A stretch of DNA of 64,000 nt from positions 62,001 through 126,000 of the forward strand of contig NW_025963555.1 of NCBI RefSeq assembly GCF_910591885.1, in the 5' to 3' direction. Below are positions 1 through 9,294 of this stretch, piece after piece; position 1 is the first letter of the stretch, and every line of letters starts with the position of its first letter. Source of the DNA: Bombus terrestris. Taxonomy: Eukaryota; Arthropoda; Insecta; Hymenoptera; Apidae. The notes under the pieces were generated by a model that had not been told where the DNA came from, searched no databases, and saw nothing but the letters and a program-made list of their open reading frames with translations. The translations under genes and the position numbers were made by a program.

Positions 1-342
1 AATAATTCAATGTCCGTATGTGCCAAACCGTTGGTTTGTGACACACCTTTACGCGTATCTCGCTCGCTGTGCTCGCTCGAAAACTATAGCCTAACCTAAA
101 ACCAATCCATCTTGCGTTCATTATTCGATATGGTGGCGACATATTTCGAATTTGCGAACGTGTCGGATCGGCTGTGAGGTTGGACAGGATTTTTACGAGC
201 GAGCGGAGCGAGCGAGCAACGATCACAATTTGCAAGCCATACACATACCTTATATTGCCTTGCATATATTTCGTGTTATTACCTAATTTTGTCAGACATT
301 TCGGACATCACATTGCACTGTACTATGTGGAAATAGTACTAT
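1..342 (+). repeat. Partial monomer, type e (5-mer HOR)
   Basis: This is the right-hand 342 bp of a class A monomer cut by the window edge. It has the e-type marks GAATAATTCAATG (start cut at base 1), CGCTGTGCTCG and CGGATCGGCTGTGAGG. It matches the monomer starting at 3296 (offset 3375) and the one at 5406. The only difference noted against the 3296 copy is CCTAAC here versus CCTGAC there. Confidence 0.93.
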
Positions 343-344
343 TT
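331..344. other. 14-bp perfect palindrome at the monomer junction
   Basis: AAATAGTACTATTT equals its own reverse complement. It occurs at the same phase in most monomers, for example again at 753-766. Other subfamilies break it: GTACTACTT before many 421-bp units (such as at the start of 1187), GTACCATTT before the later C monomers (34936, 38731, 43792, 45480, 50541, 61504, 63192), and GGACTATTT before 39575, 44636, 46324 and 51385. It could be a dimeric protein site or merely a sequence accident. No binding protein can be named from sequence. Confidence 0.7.
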
Positions 345-764
345 ATATGAAACTATTCATAAACTGTAAACATTTGTCAGTAGGCAATAGGATAAACACT
401 TCCGGCTCCTCGGGCTGGTGCGAAAATTTCAATGTCCGTATGTGCCAAACCGTTGGTTTGTGACACACCTTTACGCGTATCTCGCTCGCTGCGCTCGCTC
501 GAAAACTATAGCCTAACCTAAAACCAATCCATCTTGCGTTCATTATTCGATATGGTGGCAACATATTTCGAATTTGCGAACGTGTCGGATCGGTTGTGAG
601 GTTGGACAGGATTTTTACGAGAGAGCGGAGCGAGCGAGCAACGATCACAATTTCCAAGCTATACATATACCTTATATTGCCTTGCATATAATTCGTGTTA
701 TTACCTAATTTTGTCAGACATTTCGGACATCACATTGCACTGTACGGTGCGGAAATAGTACTAT
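343..764 (+). repeat. Reference monomer, class A, type a (422 bp)
   Basis: Representative unit with landmarks. A CENP-B-box-like site lies at 399-415. An imperfect 15-bp dyad, GGTTTGTGACACACC, lies at 455-469. The left arm of the inverted repeat is at 481-505, the motif CCTAACCTAA at 512-521, and class A diagnostic bases TTCGAATTTGCGAACGTGTC at about 567-586. The right arm is at 618-639, an AT-rich stretch at about 661-692, and a 14-bp palindrome at 753-766 crosses into the next monomer. GC by hand count is 179 of 422 (42%), with 28 CpG. A minus-strand frame of 114 codons is open across 343-687, but I do not regard it as a gene. Close relatives start at 3718, 5828, 10890 and 12999. Confidence 0.95.
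399..415 (+). promoter_or_regulatory. CENP-B-box-like 17-mer, degenerate
   Basis: CTTCCGGCTCCTCGGGC aligned to the mammalian CENP-B box nTTCGnnnnAnnCGGGn matches 7 of the 9 essential bases. TTC and CGGG agree, but the fourth base of TTCG is C and the central A is C. The site is present in almost every monomer at the same phase, with variants CTTCCGCCTC (class C), CTTCCGTCTC and CTTCCGACTC. The two mismatches are fixed, so binding by a canonical CENP-B is unlikely, and most invertebrates lack it. It is recorded as a resemblance only. Confidence 0.25.
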
Positions 765-1186
765 TTATATGAAACTATTCATAAACTGTAAACATTTGTC
801 AGTAGGCAATAGGATAAAGACTTCCGCCTCCTCGGGCTGGTGCAAACATTTCAATGTCACCATGTGCCAAACCGTTGGATTGTGACACACCTCTCCGCGT
901 CCCTCGCTCGCCATGCTCGCTCGAAAGCTGTAGCCCAACCGAAAACCAATCCCTCTTGCGTTAGTCATTCGACATGGAGGCGACTTATTTCAAATTTGCG
1001 AACGTGTCGGATCGGTTGTGAGGTTGGACAGGATTTTTACGGGAGAGCGGAGCGAGCGAGCAACGATCACAATTTCCAAGCTATACATATACCTTATATT
1101 GCCTTGCACATAATTCGTGTTATTACCTAATTTTGTTAGACATTTCGGACATCACATTGCACTGTACGATGTGGAAATAGTACTAC
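765..1186 (+). repeat. Class C diverged monomer (representative)
   Basis: This monomer keeps the 422-bp length but differs strongly in its middle third. It has GTCACCATGTGCC, GGATTGTGACACACCTCTCC, CGCTCGCCATGCTCG, AAAGCTGTAGCC and CGTTAGTCATTCGACATGGA. The other complete C monomers start at 2452, 4140, 6250, 13421, 15109, 34936, 38731, 43792, 45480, 50541, 61504 and 63192, and 7094 is a hybrid. The early copies (to 15109) read GCCCAACCGAAAACC after the left arm. The later ones (from 34936) read GCCTAACCTAAAACC like ordinary monomers, so later copies are either partly converted or closer to the ancestor. In nearly every case C follows an a-like or position-4 monomer. Confidence 0.95.
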
Positions 1187-1607
1187 TTATGTGAAACTAT
1201 TCATAAACCGTAAACATTTGTCAGTAGGCAATAGGACAAAGACTTCCGGCTCCTCGGGCTGGTGCGAATATTTCAATGTCCGTATGTGCCAAACCGTTGA
1301 TTTTGACACACCTTTACGCGTATCTCGCTCGCTACGCTCGCTCGAAAACCATAGCCTAACCTAAATCCAATCCATCTTGCGTTCATTATTCGATATGGTG
1401 GCGACATATTTCAAATTTGGGAACGTATCGGATCGGATGTGAGGTTGGAATAAATTTTTACGAGCGAGCGGAGCGAGCGAGCAACGGTCACAATTTCCAA
1501 GCTATACATATACCTTATATTGCCTTGCATATATTTCGTGTTACTACCTTATTTTGTCAGCCATTTCGGACATCACATTGCACTGTAGTATGAGGAAATA
1601 GTACTAT
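1187..1607 (+). repeat. Class B monomer with 1-bp deletion (421 bp, representative)
   Basis: Class B is marked by TTTCAAATTTGGGAACGT, CGGATCGGATGTGAGG and GGACTAAATTTTT. Its tail usually reads GTTACTACCTTATTTTGTCA. This subfamily reads CCGTTGATTTTGACACAC where most monomers have CCGTTGGTTTGTGACACAC, making it 421 bp and destroying the 15-bp dyad. The 29 carriers start at 1187, 7516, 10047, 12156, 17641, 19328, 20171, 23968, 26499, 29030, 30717, 35358, 36201, 37888, 40419, 41262, 42949, 47168, 48011, 49698, 52229, 53072, 54337, 55180, 56023, 56866, 58553, 59396 and 60661. One shared allele suggests a single origin. Confidence 0.95.
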
Positions 1608-2827
1608 TTATGTGAAACAATTCATAAACTGTAAACACTTGTCAGTAGGCAACAGGATAAAGACTTCCGGCTCCTCGGGCTGGTGCGAATATTTCAATGT
1701 CTGTATGTGCCAAACCGTTGGTTTGTGACACACCTTTACGCGTATCTCGCTCGCTGCGCTCGCTCGAAAACTATAGCCTAACCTAAAACCAATCCATCTT
1801 GCGTTCATTATTCGATATGGTGGCGACATATTTCGAATTTGCGAACGTGTCGGATCGGTTGTGTGGTTGGACAGGATTTTTACGAGCGAGCGGAGCGATC
1901 GAGCAACGATCACAATTTGCAAGCCATACACATACCTTATATTGCCTTGCATATATTTCGTGTTATTACCTAATTTTGTCAGACATTTCGGACATCACAT
2001 TGCACTGTACTATGTGGAAATAGTACTATTTATATGAAACTATTCATAAACTGTAAACATTTGTCAGTAGGCAATAGGATAAAGACTTCCGGCTCCTCGG
2101 GCTGGTGCGAATAATTCAATGTCCGTATGTGCCAAACCGTTGGTTTGTGACACACCTTTACGCGTATCTCGCTCGCTGCGCTCGCTCGAAAACTATAGCC
2201 TAACCTAAAACCAATCCATCTTGCGTTCATTATTCGATATGGTGGCAACATATTTCGAATTTGCGAACGTGTCGGATCGGTTGTGAGGTTGGACAGGATT
2301 TTTACGAGAGAGCGGAGCGAGCGAGCAACGATCACAATTTCCAAGCTATACATATACCTTATATTGCCTTGCATATAATTCGTATTATTACCTAATTTTG
2401 TCAGACATTTCGGACATCACATTGCACTGTACGGTGCGGAAATAGTACTATTTATATGAAACTATTCATAAACTGTAAACATTTGTCAGTAGGCAATAGG
2501 ATAAAGACTTCCGCCTCCTCGGGCTGGTGCAAACATTTCAATGTCACCATGTGCCAAACCGTTGGATTGTGACACACCTCTCCGCGTCCCTCGCTCGCCA
2601 TGCTCGCTCGAAAGCTGTAGCCCAACCGAAAACCAATCCCTCTTGCGTTAGTCATTCGACATGGAGGCGACTTATTTCAAATTTGCGAACGTGTCGGATC
2701 GGTTGTGAGGTTGGACAGGATTTTTGCGAGCGAGCGGAGCGAGCGAGCAACGATCACAATTTGCAAGCCATACACATACCTTATATTGCCTTGCATATAT
2801 TTCGTGTTATTACCTAATTTTGTCAGA

Positions 2828-4937
2828 CATTTCGGACATCACATTGCACTGTAATATGAGGAAATAGTACTATTTATGTGAAACTATTCATAAACTGTAA
2901 ACACTTGTCAGTAGGCAATAGGATAAAGACTTCCGGCTCCTCGGGCTGGTGCGAATATTTCAATGTCTGTATGTGCCAAACCGTTGGTTTGTGACACACC
3001 TTTACGCGTATCTCGCTCGCTGCGCTCGCTCGAAAACTATAGCCTAACCTAAAACCAATCCATCTTGCGTTCATTATTCGATATGGTGGCGAGATATTTC
3101 GAATTTGCGAACGTGTCGGATCGGTTGTGAGGTTGGACAGGATTTTCACGAGCGAGCGGAGCGATCGAGCAACGATCACAATTTGCAAGCCATACACATA
3201 CCTTATATTGCCTTGCATATATTTCGTGTTATTACCAAATTTTGTCAGACATTTCGGACATCACATTGCACTGTACTATGTGGAAATAGTACTATTTATA
3301 TGAAACTATTCATAAACTGTAAACATTTGTCAGTAGGCAATAGGATAAAGACTTCCGGCTCCTCGGGCTGGTGCGAATAATTCAATGTCCGTATGTGCCA
3401 AACCGTTGGTTTGTGACACACCTTTACGCGTATCTCGCTCGCTGTGCTCGCTCGAAAACTATAGCCTGACCTAAAACCAATCCATCTTGCGTTCATTATT
3501 CGATATGGTGGCGACATATTTCGAATTTGCGAACGTGTCGGATCGGCTGTGAGGTTGGACAGGATTTTTACGAGCGAGCGGAGCGAGCGAGCAACGATCA
3601 CAATTTGCAAGCCATACACATACCTTATATTGCCTTGCATATATTTCGTGTTATTACCTAATTTTGTCAGACATTTCGGACATCACATTGCACTGTACTA
3701 TGTGGAAATAGTACTATTTATATGAAACTATTCATAAACTGTAAACATTTGTCAGTAGGCAATAGGATAAACACTTCCGGCTCCTCGGGCTGGTGCGAAA
3801 ATTTCAATGTCCGTATGTGCCAAACCGTTGGCTTGTGACACACCTTTACGCGTATCTCGCTCGCTGCGCTCGCTCGAAAACTATAGCCTAACCTAAAACC
3901 AATCCATCTTGCGTTCATTATTCGATATGGTGGCAACATATTTCGAATTTGCGAACGTGTCGGATCGGTTGTGAGGTTGGACAGGATTTTTACGAGAGAG
4001 CGGAGCGAGCGAGCAACGATCACAATTTCCAAGCTATACATATACCTTATATTGCCTTGCATATAATTCGTGTTATTACCTAATTTTGTCAGACATTTCG
4101 GACATCACATTGCACTGTACGGTGCGGAAATAGTACTATTTATATGAAACTATTCATAAACTGTAAACATTTGTCAGTAGGCAATAGGATAAAGACTTCC
4201 GCCTCCTCGGGCTGGTGCAAACATTTCAATGTCACCATGTGCCAAACCGTTGGATTGTGACACACCTCTCCGCGTCCCTCGCTCGCCATGCTCGCTCGAA
4301 AGCTGTAGCCCAACCGAAAACCAATCCCTCTTGCGTTAGTCATTCGACATGGAGGCGACTTATTTCAAATTTGCGAACGTGTCGGATCGGTTGTGAGGTT
4401 GGACAGGATTTTTACGAGAGAGCGGAGCGAGCGAGCAACGATCACAATTTCCAAGCTATACATATACCTTATATTGCCTTGCATATAATTCGTGTTATTA
4501 CCTAATTTTGTTAGACATTTCGGACATCACATTGCACTGTACGATGTGGAAATAGTACTACTTATGTGAAACTATTCATAAACCGTAAACATTTGTCAGT
4601 AGGCAATAGGACAAAGACTTCCGGCTCCTCGGGCTGGTGCGAAAATTTCAATGTCCGTATGTGCCAAACCGTTGGTTTTTGACACACCTTTACTCGTATC
4701 TCGCTCGCTGCGCTCGCTCGAAAACCATAGCCTAACCTAAATCCAATCCATCTTGCGTTCATTATTCGATATGGTGGCGACATATTTCAAATTTGGGAAC
4801 GTATCGGATCGGATGTGAGGTTGGACTAAATTTTTACGAGCGAGCGGAGCGAGCGAGCAACGGTCACAATTTCCAAGCTATACATATACCTTATATTGCC
4901 TTGCATATAATTCGTGTTACTACCTTATTTTGTCAGC
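2828..4937 (+). repeat. 5-mer HOR, copy 1 (2,110 bp: d-e-a-C-b')
   Basis: Monomers start at 2874 (d), 3296 (e), 3718 (a), 4140 (C) and 4562 (b'). The unit aligns with the next 2,110 bp without any length change. It begins within the tail of the C monomer at 2452, where the sequence switches to the shared rare string CTGTAATATGAGG (also near 4962). Private differences seen by eye include ACCAAAT near 3236, CCTGAC near 3467 and GGTGGCGA versus GGTGGCAA in b'. Confidence 0.9.
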
Positions 4938-4983
4938 CATTTCGGACATCACATTGCACTGTAATATGAGGAAATAGTACTAT
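4562..4983 (+). repeat. Class B monomer without the deletion (422 bp, type b')
   Basis: It has class B bases in its right half (TTTCAAATTTGGGAACGTAT, GGACTAAA) but keeps the full length, with GTTGGTTTTTGACACACC and TTTACTCGTATC. The same type starts at 6672 and 13843. Those two also share GGTGGCAACATATTTCAAAT and an altered right arm, GAGCAGGCGGAGCG, so they are closer to each other than to this copy although they lie about 7.2 kb apart. Confidence 0.88.
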
Positions 4984-7047
4984 TTATGTGAAACTATTCA
5001 TAAACTGTAAACACTTGTCAGTAGGCAATAGGATAAAGACTTCCGGCTCCTCGGGCTGGTGCGAATATTTCAATGTCTGTATGTGCCAAACCGTTGGTTT
5101 GTGACACACCTTTACGCGTATCTCGCTCGCTGCGCTCGCTCGAAAACTATAGCCTAACCTAAAACCAATCCATCTTGCGTTCATTATTCGATATGGTGGC
5201 GAGATATTTCGAATTTGCGAACGTGTCGGATCGGTTGTGAGGTTGGACAGGATTTTCACGAGCGAGCGGAGCGATCGAGCAACGATCACAATTTGCAAGC
5301 CATACACATACCTTATATTGCCTTGCATATATTTCGTGTTATTACCTAATTTTGTCAGACATTTCGGACATCACATTGCACTGTACTATGTGGAAATAGT
5401 ACTATTTATATGAAACTATTCATAAACTGTAAACATTTGTCAGTAGGCAATAGGATAAAGACTTCCGGCTCCTCGGGCTGGTGCGAATAATTCAATGTCC
5501 GTATGTGCCAAACCGTTGGTTTGTGACACACCTTTACGCGTATCTCGCTCGCTGTGCTCGCTCGAAAACTATAGCCTAACCTAAAACCAATCCATCTTGC
5601 GTTCATTATTCGATATGGTGGCGACATATTTCGAATTTGCGAACGTGTCGGATCGGCTGTGAGGTTGGACAGGATTTTTACGAGCGAGCGGAGCGAGCGA
5701 GCAACGATCACAATTTGCAAGCCATACACATACCTTATATTGCCTTGCATATATTTCGTGTTATTACCTAATTTTGTCAGACATTTCGGACATCACATTG
5801 CACTGTACTATGTGGAAATAGTACTATTTATATGAAACTATTCATAAACTGTAAACATTTGTCAGTAGGCAATAGGATAAACACTTCCGGCTCCTCGGGC
5901 TGGTGCGAAAATTTCAATGTCCGTATGTGCCAAACCGTTGGCTTGTGACACACCTTTACGCGTATCTCGCTCGCTGCGCTCGCTCGAAAACTATAGCCTA
6001 ACCTAAAACCAATCCATCTTGCGTTCATTATTCGATATGGTGGCAACATATTTCGAATTTGCGAACGTGTCGGATCGGTTGTGAGGTTGGACAGGATTTT
6101 TACGACAGAGCGGAGCGAGCGAGCAACGATCACAATTTCCAAGCTATACATATACCTTATATTGCCTTGCATATAATTCGTGTTATTACCTAATTTTGTC
6201 AGACATTTCGGACATCACATTGCACTGTACGGTGCGGAAATAGTACTATTTATATGAAACTATTCATAAACTGTAAACATTTGTCAGTAGGCAATAGGAT
6301 AAAGACTTCCGCCTCCTCGGGCTGGTGCAAACATTTCAATGTCACCATGTGCCAAACCGTTGGATTGTGACACACCTCTCCGCGTCCCTCGCTCGCCATG
6401 CTCGCTCGAAAGCTGTAGCCCAACCGAAAACCAATCCCTCTTGCGTTAGTCATTCGACATGGAGGCGACTTATTTCAAATTTGCGAACGTGTCGGATCGG
6501 TTGTGAGGTTGGACAGGATTTTTACGAGAGAGCGGAGCGAGCGAGCAACGATCACAATTTCCAAGCTATACATATACCTTATATTGCCTTGCATATAATT
6601 CGTGTTATTACCTAATTTTGTTAGACATTTCGGACATCACATTGCACTGTACGATGTGGAAATAGTACTACTTATGTGAAACTATTCATAAACCGTAAAC
6701 ATTTGTCAGTAGGCAATAGCACAAAGACTTCCGGCTCCTCGGGCTGGTGCGAAAATTTCAATGTCCGTATGTGCCAAACCGTTGGTTTTTGACACACCTT
6801 TACTCGTATCTCGCTCGCTGCGCTCGCTCGAAAACCATAGCCTAACCTAAATCCAATCCATCTTGCGTTCATTATTCGATATGGTGGCAACATATTTCAA
6901 ATTTGGGAACGTATCGGATCGGATGTGAGGTTGGACTAAATTTTTACGAGCAGGCGGAGCGAACGAGCAACGGTCACAATTTCCAAGCCATACACATACC
7001 TTATATTGCCTTGCATATATTTCGTGTTACTACCTTATTTTGTCAGC
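4938..7047 (+). repeat. 5-mer HOR, copy 2 (2,110 bp: d-e-a-C-b')
   Basis: Monomers start at 4984, 5406, 5828, 6250 and 6672 and repeat copy 1 in order and phase. The e, a and C members look nearly identical between copies. The last member differs most: the right arm reads GAGCAGGCGGAGCGAACGAG and is followed by CAAGCCATACACATACC. Another private change is TTACGACAGAGCGG in the a monomer near 6102. The copy ends just before the hybrid monomer at 7094. Confidence 0.9.
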
Positions 7048-7093
7048 CATTTCACACATCACATTGCACTGTAGTATGAGGAAACAGTACTAT

Positions 7094-7515
7094 TTATGTG
7101 AAACTATTCATAAACTGTAAACATTTGTCAGTAGGCAATAGGCTAAAGACTTCCGGCTTCTCGGGCTGGTGCGAATATTTCAATGTCTGTATGTGCCAAA
7201 CCGTTGGTTTGTGACACACCTTTACGCGTATCTCGCTCGCCATGCTCGCTCGAAAGCTGTAGCCCAACCGAAAACCAATCCCTCTTGCGTTAGTCATTCG
7301 ACATGGAGGCGACTTATTTCAAATTTGCGAACGTGTCGGATCGGTTGTGAGGTTGGACAGGATTTTTACGAGAGAGCGGAGCGAGCGAGCAACGATCACA
7401 ATTTCCAAGCTATACATATACCTTATATTGCCTTGCACATAATTCGTGTTATTACCTAATTTTGTTAGACATTTCGGACATCACATTGCACTGTACGATG
7501 TGGAAATAGTACTAC
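7094..7515 (+). repeat. Hybrid monomer d/C with a sharp junction
   Basis: The left 138 bp or so are d-type, with GTCTGTATGTGCC, GGTTTGTGACACACC and TTTACGCGTAT. The rest is class C, with CATGCTCGCTCG, AAAGCTGTAGCCCAACC and GACATGGAGG. The last d-specific base is at 7231 and the first C-specific base at 7241, so the switch lies in the shared CTCGCTCGC at 7232-7240. That is inside the left arm of the inverted repeat. The right part and the following monomers (7516, 7937) match 765-2029 at offset 6329, including GCCTTGCACATAATTCG, so the hybrid marks the edge of a larger segmental exchange. Confidence 0.9.
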
Positions 7516-9294
7516 TTATGTGAAACTATTCATAAACAGTAAACATTTGTCAGTAGGCAATAGGACAAAGACTTCCGGCTCCTCGGGCTGGTGCGAATAT
7601 TTCAATGTCCGTATGTGCCAAACCGTTGATTTTGACACACCTTTACGCGTATCTCGCTCGCTACGCTCGCTCGAAAACCATAGCCTAACCTAAATCCAAT
7701 CCATCTTGCGTTCATTATTCGATATGGTGGCGACATATTTCAAATTTGGGAACGTATCGGATCGGATGTGAGGTTGGACTAAATTTTTACGAGCGAGCGG
7801 AGCGAGCGAGCAACGGTCACAATTTCCAAGCTATACATATACCTTATGTTGCCTTGCATATATTTCGTGTTACTACCTTATTTTGTCAGCCATTTCGGAC
7901 ATCACATTGCACTGTAGTATGAGGAAATAGTACTATTTATGTGAAACTATTCATAAACTGTAAACACTTGTCAATAGGCAACAGGATAAAGACTTCCGGC
8001 TCCTCGGGCTGGTGCGAATATTTCAATGTCTGTATGTGCCAAACCGTTGGTTTGTGACACACCTTTACGCGTATCTCGCTCGCTGCGCTCGCTCGAAAAC
8101 TATAGCCTAACCTAAAACCAATCCATCTTGCGTTCATTATTCGATATGGTGGCAACATATTTCGAATTTGCGAACGTGTCGGATCGGTTGTGTGGTTGGA
8201 CAGGATTTTTACGAGCGAGCGGAGCGTTCGAGCAACGATCACAATTTGCAAGCCATACACATACCTTATATTGGCTTGCATATATTTCGTGTTATTACCT
8301 AATTTTGTCAGACATTTCGGACATCACATTGCACTGTACTATGTGGAAATAGTACTATTTATATGAAACTATTCATAAACTGTAAACATTTGTCAGTAGG
8401 AAATAGGATAAAGACTTCCGGCTCCTCGGGCTGGTGCGAATAATTCAATGTCCGTATGTGCCAAACCGTTGGTTTGTGACACACCTTTACGCGTATCTCG
8501 CTCGCTGTGCTCGCTCGAAAACTATAGCCTAACCTAAAACCAATCCATCTTGCGTTCATTATTCGATATGGTGGCGACATATTTCGAATGTGCGAACGTG
8601 TCGGATCGGCTGTGAGGTTGGACAGGATTTTTACGAGCGAGCGGAGCGAGAGAGCAACGATCACAATTTGCAAGCCATACGCATACCTTATATTGCCTTG
8701 CATATATTTCGTGTTATTACCTAATTTTGTCAGACATTTCGGACATCACATTGCACTGTACTATGTGGAAATAGTACTATTTATATGAAACTATTCATAA
8801 ACTGTAAACATTTGTCAGTAGGCAATAGGATAAACACTTCCGGCTCCTCGGGCTGGTGCGAATATTTCAATGTCCGTATGTGCCAAACCGTTGGTTTGTG
8901 ACACACCTTTACGCGTATCTCGCTCGCTGCGCTCGCTCGAAAACTATAGCCTAACCTAAAACCAATCCATCTTGCGTTCATTATTCGATATGGTGGCAAC
9001 ATATTTCGAATTTGCGAACGTGTCGGATCGGTTGTGAGGTTGGACAGGATTTTTACGAGAGAGCGGAGCGAGTGAGCAACGATCACAATTTCCAAGCTAT
9101 ACATATACCTTATATTGCCTTGCATATAATTCGTGTTATTACCTAATTTTGTCAGACATTTCGGACATCACATTGCACTGTACGGTGCGGAAATAGTACT
9201 ATTTATATGAAACTATTCATAAACTGTAAACATTTGTCAGTAGGCAATAGGATAAAGACTTCCGGCTCCTCGGGCTGGTGCGAATATTTCAATG
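7516..9294 (+). repeat. HOR segment b-d-e-a plus start of g
   Basis: Monomers start at 7516 (b, 421 bp), 7937 (d), 8359 (e), 8781 (a) and 9203 (mixed head). The units 7516 and 7937 mirror 1187 and 1608, sharing TTGTGTGGTTGG; GCGATCGAGC of 1608 is GCGTTCGAGC here. The units 8359 and 8781 recur at 14265 and 14687 (offset 5906), where 8781 and 14687 share the right-arm change GAGCGAGTGAGC. Class C is missing from its expected place after 8781. Confidence 0.82.

Larger units (their letters stand above)
343..2827 (+). repeat. Left HOR segment: a-C-b-d-e/a-C
   Basis: Monomers start at 343 (a), 765 (C), 1187 (b, 421 bp), 1608 (d), 2030 (e-like left end with an a-type right part) and 2452 (C). The stretch about 430-1035 recurs at about 2117-2722 (offset 1687, four monomers). 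The stretch 1-1265 recurs at 3376-4640 and 5486-6750. The d monomer at 1608 carries GTTGTGTGGTTGG and a right arm with GCGATCGAGC. The unit 2030 reads GAATAATTCAATG at its left but GGTGGCAACATATTTCG and GAGAGAGCGG at its right, so it looks like an e/a hybrid. Confidence 0.85.

Noticed and set aside
512..521. CCTAACCTAA resembling the insect telomere repeat (CCTAA)n
   Set aside because: There are only two tandem copies per monomer. That is expected by chance in a repeated unit and does not indicate a telomere.
481..639. Terminal inverted repeats of a MITE or other transposon
   Set aside because: The arms are internal to the monomer, there are no target-site duplications, and flanking sequence is the same in every copy. 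A transposon origin remains possible but unsupported.
343..687. Recurrent 114-codon minus-strand open frame in many class A monomers (also 73- and 67-codon versions)
   Set aside because: It spans most of a monomer and recurs only because the monomer does. Class B units interrupt it, the 421-bp units shift its frame, and its composition is unlike a known protein. No promoter or conserved context is seen. A dN/dS test over all monomers would decide.
343..764. Ancestral dimer within the 422-bp monomer (two 211-bp halves)
   Set aside because: The two halves share only short strings such as TTTGTCAG. I saw no half-length similarity beyond the inverted arms.
840..1130. Plus-strand 96-codon frames over class C monomers
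   Set aside because: They are present wherever class C is, with no coding features, and they cross the CG-rich arms. They are a by-product of the repeat.
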